NCBI GenBank assembly: GCA_027563935.2
Contig: CM050454.1
Location: forward strand, 77,892,596 to 77,956,595
Source: Costus lasius
Taxonomy: Eukaryota; Streptophyta; Magnoliopsida; Zingiberales; Costaceae
DNA: 64,000 bases
Reading direction: 5' to 3'
Shown here: positions 9,808-19,620 of the stretch, piece after piece
How positions within the stretch are numbered: position 1 is the first letter of the stretch
How the letters are laid out: the number at the start of each line of letters is the position of its first letter
The notes under the pieces: model-generated
The model's input: only the letters and a program-made list of their open reading frames with translations
Told to the model about the DNA's origin: nothing
Database searches by the model: none
Translations under genes and position numbers: made by a program

Positions 9808-10620
9808 ATGGCTACGAACACTGGCGGATTATCACTGCGATCACTCCTTGATAAGGATAAGTTAGTTGGAACTAACTTTATGGACTGGCATCGGAACTTG
9901 AGGATAGTCCTCAAGCTCGAGAAGAAGCTGTATGTCCTTGAACAGGCTCTTCCTGCGGCTCCTCCGCCTAATGCCCGAACGGCAGACAGAGATGCTTATA
10001 GAAAGCATCAGGATGACTCTTTGGAGGTTACATGTCTTATGCTAGCCTGCATGGCACCTGAACTGCAGGTGCAATATGAGGAGCAGAACGCTTTTCAGAT
10101 GATCACTCATCTGAAACAGATGTTCGAGGCTCAGGCTAGAACTGAGAGATTTGACACCGCCAAAGCAGTCTTTCGGTGTAAGTTGTCTGAGGATGCACTA
10201 GTGAGACCCCATGTTCTCAAACTCATTGGGAATGTGGATCATCTTAGGAGACTGGGACATGCCATAGACAACGAGCTGGTTGTGGATCTTATTCTGCATT
10301 CCCTGCCCCCTAGCTTCAGTCCGTTTATTATTAATTTCAACATGAACCGGATTGAGTGCACACGGGAGGAATTGATGAATATGCTCTAAATAGCCGAGCG
10401 AGAGATGGGTAAGACCAAACACAATTCTGTTCTTTTGGTCCCTACGACCAAGAAGATAAAGAAGAAGGGTAAGGCACGTGCTAAGAGCAGTGCCATAGGT
10501 CCTACCAAGGCACTGAAAAAAAAGGCGAAGAAGTCAAAGGACTAGAGGTGTTTTCACTGTGGCGAGCAGAGTCACTGGAGAAGGGACTGCAAGCAACTTC
10601 AGAATGAGGAGAAGAAAGGC
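9808..10620 (+). pseudogene. gag: Element D gag (copia Gag with zinc knuckle), disrupted
   Basis: ATG at 9808. The N-terminal domain has NFMDWHRNLRIVLKLEKKLYVLE, the typical start of plant copia Gag, and the PPSFSPFIINFNMN motif near residue 170. An in-frame TAA at 10387-10389 ends the frame at 193 residues. The same frame continues through a lysine-rich linker, hits TAG at 10543-10545, and then reads a CCHC knuckle (CFHCGEQSHWRRDC, from about 10549). Gag normally forms the virus-like particle; this copy cannot make a full one. Confidence 0.85.
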
Positions 10621-13389
10621 TTGGCCTTAACTTCTAGCTTAGGTATCTATGTTACAGAAGTCAATCTTTCTACTTCAATGTCATGGGTATTGGATACCGC
10701 ATGTGGGGCTCATATTTGTACAAATATGCAGGGGCTCAAGAAAAGTAGATTGGTGCGGCCTGGAGAGATTGACCTACGCGTTGGAAACAGGGCACAGGTT
10801 GCTGCTGTTGCTGTAGGCGTTTTGACTCTCTCCTTGCCTTCTGGACTTCAATTAGAACTAGATAATTGCTTTTGTGTACCTTCACTTACTAAGAACATTG
10901 TATCCATTCCTTGCTTAGCAAAGAAAGGATTTAAATTTTAAATAAATAAGAACTCTTGTTCTTTTTCATTTGCAAATATGTTCTATGGGAAGGGTACTTT
11001 GTGCAATGGTCTATATATCTTAGATATGGAAAGTTCTATTTGTAACATAAGTAATAAAAGGACCAAACTGAGTGGTTCAGTTGGTGCTTTCCTATGGCAC
11101 TGTCGATTAGCCCATATAAACAAGAATCGCATCCAACAACTCCATGCAAATGGATTGTTAGATTCAAGTTCCCTGGAGGAATTTGATACTTGTGAACCTT
11201 GTTTATTAGGGAAAATGACAAAGGCGCCCTTCACCAAGATTGGTGAGAGGGCAGGAGGTCTATTAGATCTCATACATACTGATGTGTGTGGGCCTTTCAA
11301 TAAACAAGGCAGAGGAGGGTACAACTACTTCATTACCTTCACTGATGACTTCAGTAGGTATGGCTATGTCTACTTAATGAGACATAAATCTGAGTCCTTT
11401 GAGAAATTCAAGGAGTTCAAGAATGAAGTAGAGAACCAGCTTGGAAGATCCATTAAAGCTCTTCGATCAGATCGAGGTGGAGAGTACCTGAGCGGTGAGT
11501 TCTTTGACTATATGAGAGAGTGTGGGATCATATCCCAACTCATTCCTCCTGGAACACCTCAATGGAATGGTGTGTCTGAAAGGAGAAATCGAACTTTATT
11601 GGATATGGTTTGATCTATGATGAGTCATGCAACTCTACCTCCATCATTCTGGGGGCATGCACTAGAAACAACTTCTCTGATACTGAATAATGTTCCATCT
11701 AAGAGTGTCTCCAAAATACCATACGAGATGTGGAGTGGGAGATGCCCTAATCTCACTTTTATCAAGATCTGGGGATGTGAGGCTTATGTCAAACGTCAGG
11801 ATTCTAGCAAGCTAGAACCTAGATCTGATAAATGTGTCTTTGTGGGGTATCCTAAGGAAACTAAAGGATACTACTTCTATGTCCCAACCAAGAACAAAGT
11901 TTTTGTTGCTCGGGGTGCTGTCTTTCTAGAGAAAGAATTTCTCATGAAAGAAGTTAGTGGGAGGAAGTTTGACTTGAATGAGGTCCAAGTGCAAGCACAA
12001 GACAAAGAGATGGAATCTGAGCCACCTGCACCGGTTGCTAGCCAACCTGAGGCACAGACATAGGTCCCGCGTAGGTCTGGGAGAATTTGTCGTGCACCTG
12101 AAAGGTACGGGTCGCTGCCGACACAACACGATGGGATCTTCATCATTGAGGATGAACCCAGAACCTATGATGAGGCGGTCAGTGGACCGGACTCCGAGAG
12201 ATGGCTTGACGCCATGCGATCCGAGATGGATTCCATGTCGGCTAACCATGTCTGGGATTTGGTTGAGCTGCCTGATGGGGTAAAACCCATAGGGTGTAAA
12301 TGGGTCTTCAAAAGGAAGACAGACATGGATGGCAATATAGTTACCTATAAGGGTAGACTAGTGGCTAAAGGATTTAAACAAGTCCACAGGGTGGACTATG
12401 ATGAAACCTTCTCGCTAGTTGCCATGATCAAATCCATTCGGATTCTGCTTGCTATAGCTGCATATCATGACTATGAGATATGGCAGATGGATGTGAAGAC
12501 AGCATTCCTTAATGGGAAGCTGACTGAGGATGTGTATATGTCACAACCTGATGGCTTCATCCATCCTGTAGAGGCTAATAAGGTCTGCAGGCTAAAGAGA
12601 TCCATTTATGGATTAAAGCAAGCATCTCAAAGTTGGAATCTTCGATTTGATGAAGCCGTGAGAGATTATCGCATTATCAAAAGCGAAGATGACGCCTGTG
12701 TATACAGAAAATTCAGTGGGAGCTTGGTGATTTTTCTGGTCTTGTATGTTGATGACATACTGCTCATCGGAAACGACATCCCTAGTCTTCAAGCTGTGAA
12801 GACATGGTTGGGGAAGTGTTTTGAGATGAAAGACTTAGGGGAGGCCGCCTATATTCTAGGCGTAAGGATCTACCGGGATAGATCCAAGAGGCTCCTGGCC
12901 CTTAGTTAGAGTACCTACATTGAAAAGGTCCTAGAAAGGTTCAACTTGGAGCAATCCAAGAAAGGATACCTTCCAGTAAGACATGGCCTTACTCTCTCAA
13001 AGAGCCAGTGTCCTATAACACAGGCTGAGAGGGATGACATGAGTCGAATTCCTTATGCTTCGGCAGTAGGATCGATCATGTATGCAATGTTGTGTACTAG
13101 GCCAAATGTGGCATATGCTGTAAGCATAACCAGTCGATACCAATCCAATCCAGGTCTGCAGCACTGGGTGGCTGTAAAGAACATCCTAAAGTATCTGAGA
13201 AGAACTAAGGATTTGTTCTTGGTCTATGGGGGACAGGAAGAGCTCAGTATGCAGGGCTATACTGATGCATCGTTCCAGTCTGACCCTGATGACTTTAGAT
13301 CGCAGCCAGCTATGTGTTCAAGATAAATGGAGGCGCTGTATGCTGGAAGAGCTTCAAGCAATCCACCATAGCAGATTCTACAGCCGAGC
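10621..13389 (+). pseudogene. pol: Element D pol (protease, integrase, RT, partial RNase H), disrupted
   Basis: It continues the gag frame. Protease motif WVLDTACGAHIC lies near 10684-10720. GAG-pre-integrase has LWHCRLAHINKNRI and CEPC. Integrase shows HTDVCGPF, LRSDRGGEY and NGVSERRNRT. RT includes QMDVKTAFLNG and YVDD near 12747. RNase H begins with GYTDASFQSD. In-frame stops sit at 10939, 11611, 12061 and 12907, and a 1-nt loss near 13311 shifts the frame. The TGA at 11611 replaces an Arg codon (CGT in element A) and the TAG at 12907 replaces CAG, the latter a C-to-T change typical of methylated plant repeats. RNase H breaks off near 13389 and runs straight into LTR sequence. Confidence 0.85.
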
Positions 13390-13392
13390 TTC

Positions 13393-14041
13393 AAGCCCTT
13401 GCCCTAGCCGCCTCTTGTCCTATTTATAGGACCCCTTACCGCCCCTTCTAATGTTCAACTCCTTGAAGGTTTGAGGGCACATAGAGAGACGTGAGCAAGG
13501 GCAAAAGGTGACAACAAAGGCTTGGCGCAACCTTCTTCCAAGTGGCCGAAAGACCTCCTCTTCTTCTTCTCCTCTTCTTGGCGCAAAGAGAAATTGAGCT
13601 TGGTGGCTTCTCCTTCTATTGCCGCAAGCTCTCTCCCTCTCATTGCCATTGGCGCATCTTGCTTGAAGGTGGCGCAAGCAAAGAAGAAGAGGGAAGTCCT
13701 TGGCGGCATCTTCCCTATCCCCTCCTTGGCTCAAGTTCTCTTGAAGGTGGCGCAAGTGAGGTGAAGGCTTGATTCTCTTCTCGAGGCTAGCACCAAGCGT
13801 GGAAGGGAGCAACGATCAAGGAGTCGACGCGTGGATACTTGTAGAGGGCGAGCATTTGATCGTCTTCAACATGGCTTCGACAACTAGACAAGCAAAAGAG
13901 GTACATCTCTAACACATCCTTGTGTCTTCTCTCTCGCATGGATCCCTGGGACCGGAATATGTTTCGGGTGTAATACTTCCGCTGCATCCTGGGACTGCAA
14001 AATTTTAAATTACATCCGGTATTCCGCTGCATCCTGTAACA
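13393..14041 (+). repeat. Element D 3' LTR fragment
   Basis: It begins near AGCCCTTGCCCTAGCCGCC, within about 12 bp of the point where the 5' copy begins, and reaches a true LTR terminus (TAACA at 14041). The last 40 bp contain a small duplication (CCGCTGCATCCTG appears twice). The PPT and upstream U3 are missing. The downstream flank is E leader sequence. Confidence 0.75.
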
Positions 14042-14917
14042 CCCATGTCATAAAAGATTTTTTTTAATTTTTTATGGCATGATTTTCTGCTTAGAAAAAG
14101 GTAGGTTTAATATCATGCTGAAATTTTTGTCTAAAATCTCCTACTAATAGATTCTCCTTATGTGTCAAGGATGGACCTTGCGCACAAGCTTTGTAAAATA
14201 TTAGGGAATTTGTCCCTTTAAATTTTACATGGTAAGGTGGACTGAAAAGGGGGTGGCTTGCACGCCTTGGGCATGCATGCGCCACTTTTCACAGGGAGCC
14301 TGAGAGAATTATTTTGGGGAAATTTTGTGACAATTATTTTGGGTGATGAACAGTTTTATGAAAAACTAAAATTAATTTTAATTGTTGTTTTTGCATTGCA
14401 TGTAGAAGAGCATGAGTAGGTGCTTTTATTATTCCATTATGATATGGTTATAGACAAGCCCTTATGCATGCCTGGGATGTATTCTTGTGAGGCCTGTGTG
14501 CCGCCTTATTTTCTTTATTTGTTTTGCAATTAAAGTAGAAGATTAGGGATGGCAGAGAGCACATCATGACTTCTCTTTGGCGCATCTAAATCATATGGGG
14601 CAGCCTCTTCCTTAGCAGAATCCTTGGTGGCTTCTAAGGTTCACGTTAGTGGCGCACCTATAGGATTAAGGGCTGATGAAGAGGGCTTGTGCATACCTAT
14701 TGATTGGCCAAAACTTTGGTGGCTTCTAGGGCTTTCTAGAGGCACATCAAACATGGTTTCAAGGGCTGATCTAAGAGGTGATACAAACAGCCCCTCATGG
14801 TGATGTTTCTATGCAAGTGGCGCACCTTCATGGTGGCGCAATATGCTAGATGTGATGGCGCCCCTATGATTGGCCGAACCCTAGGAGGAGCCTAGGGTTT
14901 GCGAGCTAGCATGGGTA
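14042..14917 (+). other. Element E leader, left part
   Basis: Non-coding. GCATGCCTGGGATGTATTC and GTGAGGCCTGTGTGCCGCC align with the D leader at 8636-8675. GGCGCA words recur (14579-14860). It ends with GGCCGAACCCTAGGAGGAGC...GCGAGCTAGC just before the F2 solo LTR, and a similar segment resumes on the other side at about 26203-26245, so the leader had a tandem repeat here. Confidence 0.6.
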
Positions 14918-16142
14918 TGTTGGTGTATATGCCCTTAAGACCAATGTATGGACATGGTCAGGCATTGGTTGAATGTACTTTGATAGAACTATTACTCTTT
15001 ATAGGCATGGTTGTTATTATGCAGACTTCTCTACCTGCGTTGATGTATTGAGTTGCATAAATAATGTCCCAGGAGTTTGGATTGGATCCATTCTCATAAG
15101 CTATCCCCAGACAAGGTACCTTAGCAGATATGGGATAGCTTTGGTACATGTGAGACTGGTGTATGGGCTGGTTAGGTGCGGGGCACAGTAACGCAGACAT
15201 ACAGGTGCATTGGATGCACTGGAGTGATCCACCGTGAGGATTGACTTGTCTAGTCAACAAGCCAATCTCACATGCAAGAGGTTTTGTATTGATCCTTAGA
15301 CTTGAGGTATTCATGTCTAGATTTGATGATGGGTATGCTTTAATACAGTCTTATGTCTCTCCGTAACTGGGAGATCAAAACGACTGTCATTGGGCATGTC
15401 ATAAGTCATGTAGAGACATGGATGACCAATAGTAGGATTTGCCTCTTCCTTATTGGAAGTATGATATCCACCTCGGGGCGCCCCACCTTATTGGTGCATG
15501 ACAGGAGAGTGTGGCCACACTTGTTGAGTCATGACCAATGCATTGGATAATAAACTTGAGACTAATCCAATGGCAGGATATCAGCTTAGGCAAAGGGATC
15601 TGTAATGCAATAGGAATCCTCGTTGCTTGTTAGGAGTTGTTGCCATAATGACTTAAGTCCTATGACATGGGTAGTAGTGATGTGTTGCTAGATACCCCTC
15701 ACTGCTTATGATGTTTACATCATTGCCATCGTCATATGGATCCTACGGGGTCACACGCAATAGACTCTTGACGTTGCTTTAATCAGAAGCCTTAGGATCA
15801 AGTTATTGGATAACTTGGATCCATTTGGAAGATTTCATCAGCGCCAATGGGCCTGATGAGTTGGAAGAAAGTTATTGGAGCCAAACTTCATTTTTGGCAG
15901 GTTGACCCGAAATTGACCTAGATTGGTCACATTTGGATTAGGGTTGCATTGGATCAGATCCAATAGCTTAATCAACCCATGCCATGAAGTTTGGGCTAGC
16001 TCATTATCCAATGAGGCCCAATAATTAGTTTTCATGAAGAAGAATTGCCTTAAAAGGGTATAATGGGGAGAAATCTCACCCCATTGGCGCCTAGGGGCAT
16101 AATGGGGTGAGGGAGGCGCCTTTGCTTCATTATGGAAGTAAA

Positions 16143-17794
16143 TGTTGGGGTATGCCCTTAAGCCTAATGTTTGAGGCCTTGGGAATGTATCAGTATCATG
16201 TAATAAACTCTTATGTTTATAAAGGCATGGTTGTTATTCAGGTTGTTACCTTGTCTGCTGTAATAAGTGTACTTCTGAATAATGTCTCAAAGCTGTTCAG
16301 CTAGGCTGACATGCAGTAAAGTCCTTAGTCGAGATATCTTGGTGAACATGAGACAGCCTTGATATGATTGAGACTAATATGTGTTCTAATCTTATAGGAT
16401 GCTTCGAGCATGGAATAAGATGTAGACTCATGGGTACATTGGATGTACTGGACAGACCCTACTAGGATATTCAATTGTTTGTCACAATGTGAATATTCCT
16501 TGATTGCGACAAGTGGCACATTTCCTCTGACTTGAGATCACTTGTGTTTCTAAATGATGATTGTCATTGTTTTGAGGTAGTTCAATATCATTTGAAACAT
16601 AATGATTATAGACTATCTTGGATAATGAACTTGAGTCAGGTTAGGGCACTAGTGATAGACAAAGGATTGCCGTCTCCTTGTTTAAGGAGTGTGATGTTCT
16701 TAAGGGGCCCCCTGGATGAGATGATTGAGAAAGTGTATGGCCATACCCAGGTGACAGTGATCATCTGATCTAATCATGCTCATCATATTGGAGTTACAAG
16801 CTTGACACGCTTGTCCAATAAGAACATCCAGTGGCAAAGGACATATGTATGCCTAGTGAAGTTGATTCACACTTGTGCTGTTTTTGGGTGTAGTCTTGGA
16901 AGACTCTTTCCTTTATATCGGGAGACAGTGATGTGTTGCTAGATACCCCTCACTGATCGTGATAACGTGAGTTATCGTTACCGACATTTAAAGGAAACCC
17001 TTAGGGTCGCACAATTTGATGATATGGCTTACTTAAGTCAGATCGTGTGGACTGAATTGTTTGAGTTCAGTTTAAAGGGATTTAATCTCTGATTGTAAGT
17101 GAGATCTGGTCTGATCATGTTTGATTGATTGGGGCTTGAGATCGGTAAGCTTCGATTGAGAGATTGGATGCTAGATCGATGAGATCAAGAGCATCAAGAG
17201 ATCAACGGTTAGATCTGGAGCCTTAGGGTTTAATTTAGATCTAGACTGGATTGCTTGGCTTGGTTCTTAAACCGAACCAAAATTGAACCGGCTCATTAAA
17301 GAGCGCTTGGTTCAAATAGAGAACATTTTGCGATTGGGAAATGTTCATGGTCGCATGAAGAAGTGGCTTACTATTTTTAGAAGCCATGTTCACACGTCTC
17401 ATGTCGCCACTTGCGCTCTCCTATTCTTGCTCTCGCCCCTTCCTCTCGTCACAAGTATTTCTCGTGTGGTGAAGGCGGACGAGGAGTAGAAGAAGTTTTT
17501 CGCCAAGCAGGTCATCTCATCTCCCTTCACGGATTGGGACTCTTGGAGAGCTTTGCTAGCACAAAGATCGACAAGGAGAAAGTCTTTCTCATCTTGTGTG
17601 CGTCATCTCTGGAGGAAAGCCATTTCGCTTTCTGCTTCCAAGACGCCATCTAGAAATGGCATCGGTATGATTTCTTTCTTGCATACAAAAGATTTAATGT
17701 TGATTATATAAGATGCATTCGATCCCTAGAAACCCCTTCCGCTGAATTCCATATGCGCCTATTAGTGTTTCACCGCCCCTCTTGGGGACTTTCA
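16143..17794 (+). repeat. Element A 5' LTR
   Basis: TGTTGGGGTATGCCC ... GGGGACTTTCA, 1652 bp. It contains the GTACAT-TGG-ATGTAC inverted repeat (16434-16448), a block shared with F2 LTRs (16927-16954), and a terminal C-run/G-run hairpin (CCCCTCTTGGGG). It should drive transcription of the element; the TATA position is not clear to me. Confidence 0.95.
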
Positions 17795-17796
17795 AT

Positions 17797-17808
17797 TGGT
17801 ATCAGAGC
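17797..17808 (+). other. Element A primer binding site (initiator tRNA-Met)
   Basis: TGGTATCAGAGC lies 2 nt after the LTR end, complementary to the 3' end of plant initiator tRNA-Met. The match extends past the core (TAGGTT against the expected CAGGTT), longer than the usual 12 nt. Confidence 0.92.
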
Positions 17809-19620
17809 TAGGTTCTATGCATCTTTTTATGATTGCTTAACCTTTTGTGATCCTTGTTTGCGATTAAATGCTTAGATCTAACCTACATGCGAAAGTTACA
17901 TGTTAAGTTTGCATATTCGAATCTTGATGAATGTTTTCTTGGCGCATGTTGTTGGCGCATGCTTTATGTTTTCTTCAAAACTACTTGACTTGCGCGACAC
18001 ACTCTAGATCTAAGGCCTTGCAGTAAACCCTTAGACGGGTTATTAGGGTTGAAGTCACCCCCTAGGTTGGATCCAAAAGTCTGATCAGACCATCTGACAG
18101 CCTTGATGGGTTGACCAGGTAGCACCAGTGCGCAAGCATGTGGTGGCTACAGGTCGACTGCAGACAGGCGTGTAGCGATGTCTGATTGAGACAACCGATG
18201 AACGCACATGAGTTAGGCCCGGGGTCACACCCGCTTGCCAGACCTCATTGTGGTCGTTCAGCCCTGGCGCATGCATAGTTGACCCTATGGTCGACTCAAG
18301 TCAGTTAGGACTTGGTGCATGCAAGGGCAGTGGATCTGACTAGGTTGGATGAGTGGATCCCTAGTAATGGACCGTTGTAAGGTTGTAGGGCACATAAGCA
18401 AAATAAAATTGAAGCCCATGGGGTTTTTTGAAAATTTTATTTTAATGATTGGATCACATGTTAATCGATGCCATGTGTATGTTTATTTAATCTTATGTGG
18501 GCTGCCCAAGTTTAATGTGTGCTGTGCTGGGGCCTGCGTGCCTGGTTAATTTTGTAAATTAATTTTATATTGTGATCTGCGCATCACATTGGTTTAATTT
18601 ATAAAATGTAATTGACCTGCGTGTCAATCTTGTCTAGATAGTTAAATTTGTAATTTAATTAGACAAGAGCACAGAGCACACTTGGCAGAGGCGCATGCAG
18701 CAAGTGGCTTGACCAGGTGGGAGGTCTAGGGTTCGACCCTAGGACCTGGCGCATATTCCTGGTGGGCGCACCAGAGCTGCAGATGGCGCTTGGGCCCTGG
18801 TTTGGGCCAGATGAGCAGCAAAAGCCCCATGAAGAAAAAGCAAGTGAAGACTTAAGTTAATTAAGGTCTTACTTAGGTTATGGGCTTTTACCACATAAGA
18901 TCCAAGCTTTCTTTTATTGTTTATATAAGTAGAACAGCATGTTTTAATTTATCTTCTGCTATCACCATAGGAATTGCATGATAGTGAAGAAGATAATAGA
19001 CCGATAAAATCCAACGCTTAAATATCAAGCTCGTAAGCCTTCTGACGCGAAACCTCACTGTTCTGACTATCGTTGGAGCCGTGTTGTACCCACTCAGTGG
19101 GCACGTCCATCTATCTTCAGACGGTGTGGGATTACACCTGTGTGTTACAGAGTAGGGATTTATCCCTTCTCGTTGCTCAGCATAGCACATGGTGGTCCAG
19201 GGAGTAGGTCGGGTCAGCTTGACCATGTAGGCTACATATGTGGCGCATATGGTAGCACATGGGGGCAGCCATCTGTGGGGTCAGAGATTGTGTTGTACCA
19301 ACTCAGTTGGCACAGTCTGGTGGACTGCCCAGATGAAGGGGAATCGCACGGGTTGGCGATTGGCTTGGACAGCCTACCAGAGATTAGTGCTTGTACTCTC
19401 TGTGCATCTTATCTCGCCTGAGCGGGACGCGGAGACCAAGTATGAAATCTGGATCCCATCTCACTAAAAGAGTGTTTACTCTTTAAGACTGTTTAATGGA
19501 TTTTTCAGTCAGATAAAATAGTGAGAAAAATGAATCTTTCTTAAGTCCTGATTGATTCTTAACATTGATACTGACCTTGCTGTTCTTGCATTGTTGTAGA
19601 TACCTGCAGCAACGAACACC
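17809..19620 (+). other. Element A leader
   Basis: About 1.8 kb of non-coding leader. It contains GGCGCAT words (17940-19235), a tRNA T-arm-like segment (AGGGTTCGACCCT, about 18728-18740), inverted repeats and the three-hairpin region just upstream of gag. No upstream frame looks coding. Confidence 0.8.
19080..19434 (+). promoter_or_regulatory. Three-hairpin RNA structure in the A leader
   Basis: Hairpin 1 (19080-19105): outer CGTG/CACG, bulge TTGTA, inner CCCAC/GTGGG, loop TCA. Hairpin 2 (19285-19318): outer AGATTGTG/CACAGTCT, bulge TTGTA, inner CCAAC/GTTGG, loop TCA. Hairpin 3 (19398-19434): outer CTCTGTG/CGCGGAG, bulge CATCTTA, inner TCTCGC/GCGGGA, loop CTGA. Hairpins 2 and 3 match in architecture, including bulge position, those of D, E and H, though the stems differ in sequence. 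Confidence 0.65.

Larger units (their letters stand above)
7781..14041 (+). mobile_element. Element D: decayed F2 copia element with 5'-truncated LTRs
   Basis: LTR fragment, leader, gag-pol and LTR fragment are in order on the + strand. The two LTR fragments differ at about 8 of 600 positions by eye, so they are a pair. Both lack the first 1.5 kb or so of the F2 LTR. The 5' LTR end and primer site are deleted, and the RNase H 3' end and polypurine tract are lost. No TSD is found (CAAAG before, CCCAT after). It cannot be mobile by itself. Confidence 0.75.

Noticed and set aside
7776..14046. A TSD for element D.
   Set aside because: CAAAG on the left and CCCAT on the right do not match; both LTRs are truncated, so none is expected.
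16325..16519. A 64-codon antisense frame open in all eight F1 LTR copies (for example 2648-2842, 23705-23899, 27690-27884, 61532-61726).
   Set aside because: Differences between copies are mostly amino-acid changing, there is no start context or domain, and the copies are too similar for an open frame to mean selection.
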